A stretch of 64,000 nucleotides of DNA from Azospirillum brasilense (GTDB taxonomy: Bacteria; Pseudomonadota; Alphaproteobacteria; Azospirillales; Azospirillaceae). Under the pieces are notes generated by a model. It had not been told where the DNA came from and made no database searches. It was given only the letters and a program-made list of their open reading frames with translations. The translations under genes were made by a program, and so were the position numbers. This document shows positions 9,767-18,533 of this stretch, in pieces. The stretch is taken from contig NZ_VITI01000003.1 in assembly GCF_007827795.1 (NCBI RefSeq), positions 1 to 64,000 on the forward strand. The letters are read 5' to 3'. Each line of letters opens with the position of its first letter. The first letter of the stretch is position 1.

Positions 9767-10939
9767 TCACGCCGTTTCCTTGAACAGCTCGCGCCCGATC
9801 AGCATGCGACGGATCTCGCTGGTGCCGGCGCCGATCTCGTAGAGCTTGGCGTCGCGCAGCAGGCGGCCCGTCGGGTATTCGTTGATGTAGCCGTTGCCGC
9901 CCAGAGTCTGAATGGCCTCCAGCGCCATCCAGGTCGCCTTCTCGGCGGCGAAGAGGATCGCCCCGGCGGCGTCCTTGCGGGCGGTCTCGCCGCGGTCGCA
10001 GGCCTTGGCGACGGCATACACATAGGCCTTGGCGGCGTTCATGATCGTGTACATGTCGGCCAGCTTGCCCTGCATCAGCTGGAACTCGCCGATCGGCTGG
10101 CCGAACTGCTTGCGGTCGTGCAGGTAGGGGATCACCACGTCCATGCAGGCCTGCATGATGCCGAGCGGCCCGCCGGCCAGCACCGCGCGCTCATAGTCCA
10201 GCCCCGACATCAGCACGTTCACGCCACGTCCGACGCCGCCCAGGATATTCTCCTCCGGCACCTCGCAATCCTCGAACACCAGCTCGCCGGTGTTGGAGCC
10301 GCGCATGCCCAGCTTGTCGAGCTTCTGCGCGACGGAGAAGCCCTTGAACGACTTCTCGATCAGGAAGGCGGTGATGCCGCGCGGGCCGGCGTTGACATCG
10401 GTCTTGGCATAGACCACCAGCGTGTCGGCGTCCGGCCCATTGGTGATCCACATCTTCGTGCCGTTCAGCACGTAGCGGTCGCCCTGCTTCTCGGCGCGCA
10501 GCTTCATCGACACCACGTCGGACCCGGCGTTCGGCTCCGACATGGCGAGGGCGCCGATGTGCTCGCCGGAGATCAGCTTCGGGAGGTAGCGGGTCTTCTG
10601 CTCCGCCGTGCCGTTCTTGCGGATCTGGTTGACGCAGAGGTTGGAGTGCGCGCCGTAGCTGAGGCCGACCGAGGCCGAGGCGCGGGAAATCTCTTCCATC
10701 GCCACGACATGCTCCAGATAGCCCATGCCGGCGCCGCCGTATTCCTCCTCCGCCGTGACGCCGAGCACGCCGAGGTCGCCCAGCTTGCGCCACAGCTCGT
10801 TCGGGAACTCGTTGGTCCGGTCGATCTCCGCGGCGCGGGGCGCGATCTCGTCGGCGGCGAAGCTGCGCACGGTGTCGCGCAGCATGTCCGCGGATTCGCC
10901 GAGGTCGAAGTTCAGGGTCGGATACTGGTTCGACAGCAT
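9767..10939 (-). CDS. ivd: Isovaleryl-CoA dehydrogenase (390 aa)
   Basis: Oxidises isovaleryl-CoA to 3-methylcrotonyl-CoA, feeding the carboxylase encoded downstream, and reduces [17 protein letters not shown] carries the glutamate that isovaleryl-CoA dehydrogenases use as catalytic base, in the middle of the protein rather than near the C-terminus. [15 protein letters not shown] and [15 protein letters not shown] are flavin-site segments; the C-terminal [12 protein letters not shown] has glycine where other dehydrogenases carry the base, as expected for this subfamily. ATG 10937-10939 was chosen because upstream in-frame sequence is promoter DNA with operator-like boxes. Confidence 0.95.
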   Translation of the reverse strand: MLSNQYPTLNFDLGESADMLRDTVRSFAADEIAPRAAEIDRTNEFPNELWRKLGDLGVLGVTAEEEYGGAGMGYLEHVVAMEEISRASASVGLSYGAHSNLCVNQIRKNGTAEQKTRYLPKLISGEHIGALAMSEPNAGSDVVSMKLRAEKQGDRYVLNGTKMWITNGPDADTLVVYAKTDVNAGPRGITAFLIEKSFKGFSVAQKLDKLGMRGSNTGELVFEDCEVPEENILGGVGRGVNVLMSGLDYERAVLAGGPLGIMQACMDVVIPYLHDRKQFGQPIGEFQLMQGKLADMYTIMNAAKAYVYAVAKACDRGETARKDAAGAILFAAEKATWMALEAIQTLGGNGYINEYPTGRLLRDAKLYEIGAGTSEIRRMLIGRELFKETA

Positions 10940-10979
10940 GGTGTTGGCGCTCCCCCCGGAGGTCTGTTCTTCGTTCCCG

Positions 10980-11017
10980 CCATACGGCGACGTATGGAGC
11001 CGTACGGTAGCGTATGG
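10980..11017 (-). promoter_or_regulatory. Two tandem operator-like inverted repeats upstream of ivd
   Basis: Box A (10980-10997) is CCATACGGCGACGTATGG, a 6-bp perfect inverted repeat with a 6-nt centre. Box B (11000-11017) is CCGTACGGTAGCGTATGG. Both lie 41-78 bp before the ivd start. A third version lies directly upstream of the TetR gene at 28037, implying that this repressor controls both. Confidence 0.7.
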
Positions 11018-11043
11018 AGATGGGCGTGGCAAGGCCTCTTAGC

Positions 11044-11160
11044 CCTCTCCCCTCTGGGGAGAGGGTGGCCCAGAGGGCCGGTGAGGGGGATATGCATGGC
11101 GGCGCGTCCGGCAAAAGCGCACCCCCCTCACCCTAACCCTCTCCCCAGAGGGGAGAGGGA
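11044..11160. repeat. REPIN-like inverted repeat, family 2
   Basis: Starts CCCTCTCCCCTCTGGGGAGAG and ends CTCTCCCCAGAGGGGAGAGG, with CCGGTGAGGGGG and CCCCCTCACCCTAACC as inner inverted arms and a short variable core containing GTCCGGCAAAAGCGC. Sister copies lie at 13987-14104 and 57530-57646. It lies between the aldehyde dehydrogenase stop and the ivd promoter and may also act as a transcription barrier. Confidence 0.85.
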
Positions 11161-11174
11161 ACATTGGGGTCCGG

Positions 11175-12668
11175 TCACTTCATGTTGATGATGATCGTCT
11201 TCTTGTGGGTGAAGTGCTCCAGCATCGCCTCCAGCGAGGCTTCCTTGCCGAGGCCGGACGACTTCACGCCGCCGTAGGACAGGTTCGGCTGCACCACCAG
11301 ATTCTGGTTCACCTGCACGAATCCGGCCTCCAGCCGATGCACCGCGTCCATCGCCACCTTGAGGTCACGCGTCCAGATCGTCGCGGCGAGGCCGTATTCG
11401 GTGTCGTTGGCCTGGGCGATGACCTCTTCGTAGTCGGTCCAGCGGATGACGCAGCAGACCGGGCCGAAGATCTCCTCCTGCGCGATGCGGTCGCTGTTCT
11501 TCACGCCGGTGAAGATGTGCGGTTGCACATACAGGCCCTTGGTCAGCTTCGGGTCGGACGGCATGGCGGAGCAGACATGCGGCGTCGCCCCGCCCTCCTT
11601 GCCGATGGCGATGTAGCTCTGCACCCGGTCGAGCTGCTGCGGCGAGACGATGGTGCCGATGTCGGTCGACTCGTCCAGCGGGTCGCCCATCTTCATCGCG
11701 TTCACCTTCTCCTTCAGCTTTTCCACGAAGGCGTCGTGGATGCTGTCATGGACGAAGATGCGCGACGACGCCGTGCAGCTCTGGCCCTGGCGGGTGAAGC
11801 GCATGCCGGCGATGGCGCCCGCGATGGCTTGGTCGAGGTCGGCGTCGCCGCAGACGATCATCGGGCTCTTGCCGCCCAGTTCCAGCGTCACCGGGATCAG
11901 CTTCTCGGCTGCGGTCTTGTAGACAATCTTGCCGGTCTCGACCGAGCCGGTGAAGGTCACCTTCTTCACGTCCTTGTGCGCCACCAGCGGGGCGCCGCAT
12001 TCCGGACCGTAGCCCGACAGGATGTTCACCACCCCCGCCGGGATCACCGTGTTGATGAGTTGCACGACGCGCAGCACGGCGAGCGGCGCCTCCTCCGCCG
12101 ACTTCACCACCACGGCGTTGCCCGCCACCATCGCCGGAGCGATCTTCAGCGCCATCAGCAGCAGCGGCACGTTCCACGGGATGATCGCGCCGACCACGCC
12201 CACCGGCTCGCGCACCGTCATGGTCAGCATGGTGGGGTTGAAGGGAATGGTTTCGCCCTTCAGCTCCGGCGCCAGACCACCGAAGAAGACGAAGGCGTCG
12301 GACAGGACGCCGGCCTCGACGCGCGATTCGGTGCGCAGCGCCTTGCCGGTCTCCAGCGCGATCAGCTTGGCGATTTCCTCCTTGTGGGCGTCGAGCACGC
12401 GCCCGCACTCGGCGACCAGCTTGCCACGCTCCCGCACCGGGCGCTTGGCCCATTCCTTCTGCGCGGCCACCGCGGCGGCCACCGCCGCGTCGACGTCCGC
12501 CGCCTCGCCGAAGGCGGCCTCGGCCACCGTCTCGCCGGTCGCCGGGTTGACGACGGGGAAGCCCTTGCCGGAGGAGGCCGGGCGGAACTCCCCGCCGAAG
12601 AAGTGCTTGCCCGACAGCTCCCTGGCGAGCGCGAAGGGGTCGAGCTGGAGGTCGGTGCTGACGCTCAT
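11175..12668 (-). CDS. NAD(P)-dependent aldehyde dehydrogenase (497 aa)
   Basis: Aldehyde dehydrogenase superfamily. TLELGGKSP supplies the general-base glutamate and RQGQSCTASSR the catalytic cysteine. FTGSVETGK is the cofactor-binding segment and EIFGPVCCV the late family motif. It oxidises an aldehyde to the acid; the substrate is not evident. The last gene of the transporter and ligase cluster ends about 60 bp upstream, so it may act on an aldehyde related to the imported compound. ATG 12666-12668 follows GAGGACC; a longer in-frame start at 12722 would cover an upstream direct repeat and is less likely. Confidence 0.9.
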   Translation of the reverse strand: MSVSTDLQLDPFALARELSGKHFFGGEFRPASSGKGFPVVNPATGETVAEAAFGEAADVDAAVAAAVAAQKEWAKRPVRERGKLVAECGRVLDAHKEEIAKLIALETGKALRTESRVEAGVLSDAFVFFGGLAPELKGETIPFNPTMLTMTVREPVGVVGAIIPWNVPLLLMALKIAPAMVAGNAVVVKSAEEAPLAVLRVVQLINTVIPAGVVNILSGYGPECGAPLVAHKDVKKVTFTGSVETGKIVYKTAAEKLIPVTLELGGKSPMIVCGDADLDQAIAGAIAGMRFTRQGQSCTASSRIFVHDSIHDAFVEKLKEKVNAMKMGDPLDESTDIGTIVSPQQLDRVQSYIAIGKEGGATPHVCSAMPSDPKLTKGLYVQPHIFTGVKNSDRIAQEEIFGPVCCVIRWTDYEEVIAQANDTEYGLAATIWTRDLKVAMDAVHRLEAGFVQVNQNLVVQPNLSYGGVKSSGLGKEASLEAMLEHFTHKKTIIINMK

Positions 12669-12694
12669 GTCGAAAAGGTCCTCGTGTGTATCGG

Positions 12695-12720
12695 GTCGGT
12701 TATCGTTGTTGTCGGTTATC
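12695..12720. promoter_or_regulatory. Direct repeat upstream of aldehyde dehydrogenase
   Basis: Nine-base sequence TCGGTTATC at 12695-12703 and again at 12712-12720, a 17-bp period, in the short gap between the ligase-like gene and the aldehyde dehydrogenase. Possible regulator binding site; function unproven. Confidence 0.3.
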
Positions 12721-12728
12721 AAAGGGTC

Positions 12729-13958
12729 TCAGACGCGGGCGTCTTCGATGACCTTGCCGTCGTTGGGCAGGCTGCCGGGGGCCGCGAACTCCACGACACC
12801 CTTCAATTTGGTGACGGCGGCCAGAGTTTCACGCACCGACGCCGCCAAAGCCTCGCCGGACTCGGGCGACTCGCAGCGCAGGGTCATGGTGTCGTTGGCG
12901 TCCTCACGCCCGACGACGAGGCGGGCCTTGCCGATCTGCGGGTGGCGACGCACCACCTCGGCGATCTGCTGCGGGTGGACGAACATGCCCTTGACCTTGG
13001 TGGTCTGGTCGGCGCGGCCCATCCAGCCCTTCAGCCGCATGTTGGTGCGCCCGCAGGGGCTTTCGCCGGGCAGCACGGCGGAGAGGTCGCCGGTGGCGAA
13101 GCGGACCAGCGGATAGGCCTGGTTGAAGGTGGTGACGACCACCTCCCCCACCTCGCCCTCCGGCACGGGGTCGCCGGTGCCGGGGCGGACGATCTCGACG
13201 ATCACCCCCTCCTCCACCACCAGCCCGGCGCGGGCCGGCGTCTCGTAGGCGACGAGGCCGAGGTCGGCGGTGCCGTAGCTCTGGTAGGCGGCGATGCCGC
13301 GCCCCTCGTAATAGGCGCGGGCGTCGGGCAGGAAGGGACCGCCGGTCAGATGGCCGATCGTGATGGAGGAGAGGTCCAGCCCCAGCTCGTCGCCCTTTTC
13401 CAGGATGATCTTGAGGAAGTCGGGCGTGCCGATGTAGGCCCGTGGCTTCAGATGCGCGGCCACCTGGGCCTGCATCTCCGTGTTGCCGACACCCGCGGGG
13501 ATGACCGCGCAGCCCAGCGCGTGCGCCCCCGTCTCGAACATCGAGCCGGCGGGGGTCAGGTGGTAGGCGAAGCAGTTCTGGACGAGGTCGCCGCCGCGGA
13601 TGCCCGAGGCGTAAAGCGCCCGCGCGGTGCGCCAGGGGTCCGTGCCGTGGGCCTCCGGATCATGGATCGGGCCGGGCGAGGCGAAGACGCGGGCCAGCCG
13701 CCCGATGGCGACGGTGGTCATCCCGCCGAAGGGCGGCGCCTCCTTCTGCAGCGCGATCAGGTCCGACTTGCGGGTGACCGGCAGGGCGGCGAGCGACGCC
13801 CGGTCGCGGACGGCGGCGGGGTCCACATCGGCCAGCAGGCGGGTGAAATAGGGCGCGTTCGCCTTGGCGTGGGCGATCTGCGCCGGCAGCGCCGCGAACA
13901 GCTCCGCCTCGCGCCGGTCGGGGGAGCGGGTTTCGAGTTGATCGTAAGTGTCGGACAC
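12729..13958 (-). CDS. Phenylacetate-CoA-ligase-like protein with degenerate ATP loop (409 aa)
   Basis: Belongs to the PaaK branch of adenylate-forming enzymes. SYGTADLG (adenine/substrate loop), a DLSAVLPG stretch and the C-terminal GWMGRADQTTKVKGMFVHP match PaaK. The P-loop expected as SSGTTGKP reads ASPGPIHDPE (about residues 93-102), so ATP chemistry may be altered. It ends the minus-strand liv transporter operon with a 150-bp REPIN-containing gap after livF. The context suggests handling of an imported aromatic or branched acid, but activity is uncertain. Confidence 0.75.
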   Translation of the reverse strand: MSDTYDQLETRSPDRREAELFAALPAQIAHAKANAPYFTRLLADVDPAAVRDRASLAALPVTRKSDLIALQKEAPPFGGMTTVAIGRLARVFASPGPIHDPEAHGTDPWRTARALYASGIRGGDLVQNCFAYHLTPAGSMFETGAHALGCAVIPAGVGNTEMQAQVAAHLKPRAYIGTPDFLKIILEKGDELGLDLSSITIGHLTGGPFLPDARAYYEGRGIAAYQSYGTADLGLVAYETPARAGLVVEEGVIVEIVRPGTGDPVPEGEVGEVVVTTFNQAYPLVRFATGDLSAVLPGESPCGRTNMRLKGWMGRADQTTKVKGMFVHPQQIAEVVRRHPQIGKARLVVGREDANDTMTLRCESPESGEALAASVRETLAAVTKLKGVVEFAAPGSLPNDGKVIEDARV

Positions 13959-13986
13959 CGATGCCTCCCGGCTGTTTTTCTTCTCC

Positions 13987-14104
13987 CCTCTCCCCTCTGG
14001 GGAGAGGGTCAGGGTGAGGGGGTTGCGCGTGGTGGCACGTCCGGCAAAAGCGCAACCCCCTCACCCAACCCTTCGGGCCACCCTCTCCCCAGAGGGGAGA
14101 GGGA
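13987..14104. repeat. REPIN-like inverted repeat, family 2
   Basis: Same architecture as 11044-11160: outer CCCTCTCCCCTCTGGGGAGAG and CCCCAGAGGGGAGAGGG arms, inner GGTGAGGGGG and CCCCCTCACCC arms, and a core sharing GTCCGGCAAAAGCGC. It separates livF from the phenylacetate-CoA-ligase-like gene. Confidence 0.85.
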
Positions 14105-14109
14105 AACGT

Positions 14110-14958
14110 TCAAATCCAGCGTTTCCGGCGCTTGAAGCTCTTGAGATTCTTGAAGCTCTTGCGCTCTTCGTTGCCGCCGCCGAGGTAGAATTCCTTCACG
14201 TCCTCGTTGTTGCGCAGCTCTTCGGCGGTGCCGTCCAGAACGACCTTGCCGTTCTCCATGATGTAGCCGCGCGTCGCGGCCTGGAGCGCCATGCGGGCGT
14301 TCTGCTCGACCAGCAGGATGGTGACGCCGAGGTCCTTGTTGATCTGCCGGATGATGCTGAAGACCTCCTTCACCATCAGCGGCGACAGGCCCATGGACGG
14401 CTCGTCCATCAGGATCAGCTTCGGCCGCGCCATCATCGCGCGCCCAATGGCCAGCATCTGCTGCTCGCCGCCCGACAGATAACCGGCCAGACCGGTGCGC
14501 TCCTTCAGGCGGGGGAAATAATGGTAGACCATCTCGATGTCGTCCTTCACGCCGCCGTCGCGGCGGGTGAAGGCGCCGAGGCGCAGATTCTCCTGGCAGG
14601 TCATGTCGCCGATGATGCGGCGGCCCTCCATCACCTGGAAGATGCCGCGCCGGACGATCTTGTCGGGGTCGATGCCGTTGATGCGCTCGCCCGCGAAGGA
14701 GATGTCGCCGCGCGTGACCTCGCCATCCTCGGTCTTGAGCAGGCCGGAGATGGCTTTGAGCGTCGTCGATTTGCCGGCGCCGTTGGCGCCCAGCAGGGCC
14801 ACGATCTCCCCCTCCGGCACTTCCAGGCTGAGGCCGCGGAGCACCAGAATGACGTCGTTGTAGACGACCTCGATGTTGTTGACGGACAGCAGCGGCGCCT
14901 TGGCCGTGCCGGGAACCGGAGCCGGGGCGACCGCAGTCGCGGTGGCGGCGTTCATCAT
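14110..14958 (-). CDS. livF: Branched-chain amino acid-type ABC transporter ATPase LivF (282 aa)
   Basis: ATP-binding subunit of an inner-membrane importer. Walker A is GANGAGKST, the signature motif is LSGGEQQMLAIGRAM and Walker B is LILMDEPSMGL, followed by LLVEQNARMAL with the H-loop position replaced as usual in LivF. About 25 extra basic C-terminal residues (SFKNLKSFKRRKRW) lie beyond the normal LivF end. It follows the binding-protein gene in the livG-fadD-livH-livM-SBP-livF operon. Substrate is unknown; the cluster of CoA ligases argues for an organic acid rather than an amino acid. Confidence 0.93.
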   Translation of the reverse strand: MMNAATATAVAPAPVPGTAKAPLLSVNNIEVVYNDVILVLRGLSLEVPEGEIVALLGANGAGKSTTLKAISGLLKTEDGEVTRGDISFAGERINGIDPDKIVRRGIFQVMEGRRIIGDMTCQENLRLGAFTRRDGGVKDDIEMVYHYFPRLKERTGLAGYLSGGEQQMLAIGRAMMARPKLILMDEPSMGLSPLMVKEVFSIIRQINKDLGVTILLVEQNARMALQAATRGYIMENGKVVLDGTAEELRNNEDVKEFYLGGGNEERKSFKNLKSFKRRKRWI

Positions 14959-14989
14959 GCGGCACCTGATGCAGTGTAACGGGACGGAA

Positions 14990-15020
14990 GCCCCCGCCGC
15001 TTGTTCACGGCGGCGGGGGC
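14990..15020 (-). terminator. Intercistronic hairpin downstream of the binding-protein gene
   Basis: An 11-bp perfect GC stem, GCCCCCGCCGC/GCGGCGGGGGC, with a 9-nt loop, just after the binding-protein stop and before livF. There is no T-run, so it is more likely an mRNA 3' stabiliser or partial terminator that keeps the binding protein above livF. Confidence 0.55.
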
Positions 15021-15028
15021 GATCCGGC

Positions 15029-16312
15029 TTACCAGCCCAGCCACTCCGGCTTGCGCGGGACGTCGACGGTGGCGATCTTCTCCAGCTTGATCGTGCCGGC
15101 CTTCACCAGCTCGTCCACCGAACCGCCGGTGTCGCCGGTCACGTTGGCGCGGTACAGGTTGACCTTGTCCATGCCGCGGTGGTCCGTCTCGGTCCAGGTG
15201 GAGGGCACGCAGACGCCCTCCAGGCCCGCCGGCACCCAATCCTTCTTCTGGTACATGCCCTTGCGTATGTTCGGACCGGTCACGCCGCCGTTCTGCTTCG
15301 CCCAGTCCATGGCTTCCTTCATGTAGAAGGCGGAGCAGATGCCGGACACATAGTGCACCGGACGGTAGGCGGTGCCGGCGGCGTCGGAGATCTTGGAGAT
15401 GTCCTTGACGATCTTCATGCCCGGCGCGTCGCCGCCCCAGATCGCCGCGGTGCGGACCGGGAAGATCACGCCGTTGGCGGCGGAGCCGGCGGCCTTGGCG
15501 GCGTTCTCGTCCATGCCCCAGACGTTGCCCATGAACTGCACCTGGGCGCCGACCGTCTGGCAGGCCTTGAGCACGGAGATGTTCGAGCCCGCGGTGTTGC
15601 CGAGATAGGCGTAGTTGGCGCCCGCCTCCTTCAGCGTCAGGCACTGGGCGGTGTAGTCGCCCGGCGTCAGGGCGAACTGCACCGCCGGCAGCACGTCGAA
15701 GCCCAGCTCCTTGGCGAGCGCCTCACCCGCTTCCTTCGGGGCGTTCGGGTAGGGGTGGTTGGCGCCCATGTGGACGTACTTGGGCTTGCCCGAGCCGCCC
15801 TTCTTCTTCCAGTCGTCCGCCGCCCACATCAGCATGGCGCGCAAGCCGTCGGAGTAGGACGGGCCGTAGAAGAAGTTGTAGGGGGCCGGCTTGGAGCCGT
15901 GCGGACCCTTGCCGGTCGGGTCGGTCAGGTGGCCCGAGTAGGAGCCGGAATAGTAGGGGATCTCGTCCTTGCCGACGAAGCCGGTCAGCGCCTCGGTGTC
16001 GGCGGTGCCCCAGCCTTGGATGGCCGCGACCTTGCCGCTGCCCGACGACCACTTCTTGTACTGGCTGATGGCGCGCGGCGCCTGATAGCCGTAGTCCACC
16101 GTCTCGACGTCCATCTGCGTGCCCGCGACGCCGCCGTTCTTGTTGATGTAGGCGAGCGCGTCGGCGACGCCCTGGCCGAAGGGCACGCCCACGTCCGACG
16201 TGGCGCCGGACTGGTCGGCGAGATGGCCGACCGGGATCTTCTGGGCGTTGGCGGCCCCGGTGCCGAGCAGGACGACGGCGGCGGACGCCAGCAGGACGGT
16301 CTTCATGGTCAT
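15029..16312 (-). CDS. ABC transporter periplasmic substrate-binding protein, LivK type (427 aa)
   Basis: Has a clear Sec signal peptide with a predicted cut after residue 23 (GAANA|Q). The mature protein begins QKIPVGHLADQSGATSDVG, typical of periplasmic-binding-protein type 1 (Leu/Ile/Val-like), and is longer than LivK. Segments such as VETVDYGYQAPRAISQYKKW and GWGTADTEAL resemble the subgroup found next to acyl-CoA synthetases. It captures ligand in the periplasm for the LivHM channel. Substrate cannot be read from sequence. Confidence 0.9.
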   Translation of the reverse strand: MTMKTVLLASAAVVLLGTGAANAQKIPVGHLADQSGATSDVGVPFGQGVADALAYINKNGGVAGTQMDVETVDYGYQAPRAISQYKKWSSGSGKVAAIQGWGTADTEALTGFVGKDEIPYYSGSYSGHLTDPTGKGPHGSKPAPYNFFYGPSYSDGLRAMLMWAADDWKKKGGSGKPKYVHMGANHPYPNAPKEAGEALAKELGFDVLPAVQFALTPGDYTAQCLTLKEAGANYAYLGNTAGSNISVLKACQTVGAQVQFMGNVWGMDENAAKAAGSAANGVIFPVRTAAIWGGDAPGMKIVKDISKISDAAGTAYRPVHYVSGICSAFYMKEAMDWAKQNGGVTGPNIRKGMYQKKDWVPAGLEGVCVPSTWTETDHRGMDKVNLYRANVTGDTGGSVDELVKAGTIKLEKIATVDVPRKPEWLGW

Positions 16313-16367
16313 GATGCGTTTTCTCCCAGTCGTTATGTTTTTCAGAAGCCTTGGTGCGAGAACGGCC

Positions 16368-17441
16368 CTAGTGCGAGAACGGGTAGAGCTTCCAGTAGGC
16401 TTTGATCTGCTTCCAGCGGTGGGCCAGCCCGTCCGGCTCGAAGACCAGGAACAGGATGATGACCAGACCGATGGCCATTTCGCGCAGGAAGGCGATCGCG
16501 TCCTTCAGATTCAGCGCGGCGTCGATGGCGGTCCCGGACAGCGCCGTGGTGATGGCCTGCATCACCTCCGGCAGCAGCACCATGAAGGCGGTGCCCATCA
16601 GCGACCCCATGATCGAGCCCAGTCCCCCGATGATGATCATGCCGAGGAACTGGATCGAGAAGAGGATCGTGAAGCCCTCCACCGACACGAACTGTAGATA
16701 GTGGGCGTAGAGCGCGCCGCCGATGCCGGCGTAGAAGGACGAGATGCCGAAGGACATCGTGCGGTACTTGGTCAGGTTGATGCCCATGATCTCCGCGGAG
16801 AGATAATGGTCTCGCACCGCCACCAGCGCCCGCCCGTCGCGGGACCGCATCAGGTTGGTCGCCAGGATGTACATGACGACCACATAGACCAGCACGACGT
16901 AGAAGAAGCTCTCGTCGGTGTCGAAGGCGAAGCCGAACAGGGTGAAGGGCTCCGCGATCGTGCCGGCGGTGCCGCCGGTGAACCAGTCGGCGCGCGAGAA
17001 GAAGTCCTGGAGGATGTACTGCGCCGCCAGGGTGGCGATGGCGAGGTACAGGCCCTTCAGCCGGGCCGCCGGGATGCCGAACAGCATGCCGACCCCCGTG
17101 GTCATCACGCCGGCCAGCGGAATGGCGAGCGCCACCGGGATGCCGAAGCTGTTCGACAGCCACGCCGACGAGAAGGCGCCGAAGCCGAAGAAGGCGGCGT
17201 GGCCGATGGAGATCTGGCCGGTGAAGCCGACCAGGATGTTCAGCCCCAGCGCCGCGATGCCGAGATAGCCGATCTGGATGCACAGGTTCAGCCAGTAGCG
17301 ATCCATGAAGACCGGGCAGAGCAGAAGCAGCGCCACGCCCAGGATCGCGAAGTTGCGGCTGGTCCTGGTCGGGAAGATGGTCGTGTCGGCGGCGTAGCGG
17401 GTCTTGAAGTCGCCGGAGGGGATGAGACTGATGTTCGCCAT
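16368..17441 (-). CDS. livM: Branched-chain-type ABC transporter permease LivM (357 aa)
   Basis: Polytopic inner-membrane protein. Segments such as LNILVGFTGQISIGHAAFFGFGAF and GLYLAIATLAAQYIL are hallmarks of LivM, and a cytoplasmic EAA-like loop precedes the last helices. It pairs with LivH encoded immediately upstream (15-bp gap). The C-terminus ends RWKQIKAYWKLYPFSH. Start at ATG 17439-17441. Confidence 0.93.
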   Translation of the reverse strand: MANISLIPSGDFKTRYAADTTIFPTRTSRNFAILGVALLLLCPVFMDRYWLNLCIQIGYLGIAALGLNILVGFTGQISIGHAAFFGFGAFSSAWLSNSFGIPVALAIPLAGVMTTGVGMLFGIPAARLKGLYLAIATLAAQYILQDFFSRADWFTGGTAGTIAEPFTLFGFAFDTDESFFYVVLVYVVVMYILATNLMRSRDGRALVAVRDHYLSAEIMGINLTKYRTMSFGISSFYAGIGGALYAHYLQFVSVEGFTILFSIQFLGMIIIGGLGSIMGSLMGTAFMVLLPEVMQAITTALSGTAIDAALNLKDAIAFLREMAIGLVIILFLVFEPDGLAHRWKQIKAYWKLYPFSH

Positions 17442-17456
17442 GGTTGCGGCCGCTCC

Positions 17457-18344
17457 TTACACGCGCTCGATGTCCTTGGTGCCGAAGAGGCCGTAGGGCT
17501 TGATCATCAGGATGACGATCAGGACGTAGAAGGGGGCGATCTCGTACATGTTGCCCCAGTTCAGCCACTGGCTGTCGAAGTAGTGGGCCAGATTCTCCAG
17601 CACGCCGACGATCAGCCCGCCCAGAACCGCCCCGGCCACGCTGTCCAGCCCGCCCAGGATGACCGCCGGGAAGACCTTGATGCCGAAGAAGGAGAGCGCG
17701 GAGGACACGCCGTTGACGACGCCGACCGTGACGCCGGCCACCGCCGACACCATGGCGGAGATGGCCCAGCTCATCGCGAACATGTGGCGGACGGAGATGC
17801 CCAGCGACTGCGCCACCTGCTGGTCGAAGGCGGTCGCCCGCATCGCCAGACCCATCCGCGAGTATTTGAAGAACCAGCCGAAGCCCGCCATGATCAGGAT
17901 CGAGATGACCAGGCTCATCACATAGACGGTCTGCACGTCGAGCCCGAGGATGTTCACGGTCGGGCTGGCGAAGATGGTCGGGAAGGGCTTGGCGAAGACG
18001 CCGAACATCCACTTCATCAGCGCCTGGAAGAAGATCGACAGGCCGATGGTGACCATGATGACCGAGATGATCGGCTCGCCGATCATCGGCCGCAGCACGA
18101 CGACCTGAAGCACGATGCCGAAGACCAGCATGAAGGCCAGCGTGATCGGGAAGCCGATCCAGAAGGGCAACTGCCAGGAGGTCAGCAGCCACCAGCAGGT
18201 CCAGGCGCCGATCAGCAGGAACTCGCCCTGGGCGAAGTTCACGATGCGGCTGGCCTTGTAGATCAGCACGAAGGACATCGCCACGACGCCGTACAGCGCG
18301 CCGACGATCAGTCCGTTGACGAGAAGCTGGAAGAACAGGGTCAT
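17457..18344 (-). CDS. livH: Branched-chain-type ABC transporter permease LivH (295 aa)
   Basis: Inner-membrane permease. The N-terminus FFQLLVNGLIVGALYGVVA and the motif ASRIVNFAQGEFLLIGA are characteristic of LivH. VVNGVSSALSFFGIKVFPAVILGGLDSVAGA matches the conserved cytoplasmic loop. ATG 18342-18344 gives the family length; upstream in-frame sequence is REPIN-like DNA. The gap to the preceding CoA ligase contains that repeat, yet all genes stay on one strand and probably form one transcription unit. Confidence 0.93.
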   Translation of the reverse strand: MTLFFQLLVNGLIVGALYGVVAMSFVLIYKASRIVNFAQGEFLLIGAWTCWWLLTSWQLPFWIGFPITLAFMLVFGIVLQVVVLRPMIGEPIISVIMVTIGLSIFFQALMKWMFGVFAKPFPTIFASPTVNILGLDVQTVYVMSLVISILIMAGFGWFFKYSRMGLAMRATAFDQQVAQSLGISVRHMFAMSWAISAMVSAVAGVTVGVVNGVSSALSFFGIKVFPAVILGGLDSVAGAVLGGLIVGVLENLAHYFDSQWLNWGNMYEIAPFYVLIVILMIKPYGLFGTKDIERV

Positions 18345-18361
18345 GGGCGGGTCTCCCCGAA

Positions 18362-18507
18362 ATCCCTCTCCCGTCCCGGGAGAGGGTGGCCGCGAAGCGG
18401 CCGGGTGAGGGTGCATTCAAGGATCGAGAACCAGCCCGTTGCTGGCACCCTCACCCTTCCCGCGCTGTGCGCGGGCCCCTTCCCTCTCCCTGGACGGGAG
18501 AGGGATT
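18362..18507. repeat. REPIN-like inverted repeat, family 3
   Basis: Outer arms CCCTCTCCCGTCCCGGGAGAGG and CCCTCTCCCTGGACGGGAGAGG, inner arms GGGTGAGGGTGC and GCACCCTCACCC, plus GCGCTGTGCGCG. It differs in core from families 1 and 2 but has the same head-to-head design. Lies between livH and the CoA ligase. Confidence 0.8.
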
Positions 18508-18533
18508 TTCTGGCGTGGCGCATCACCGCCCCC

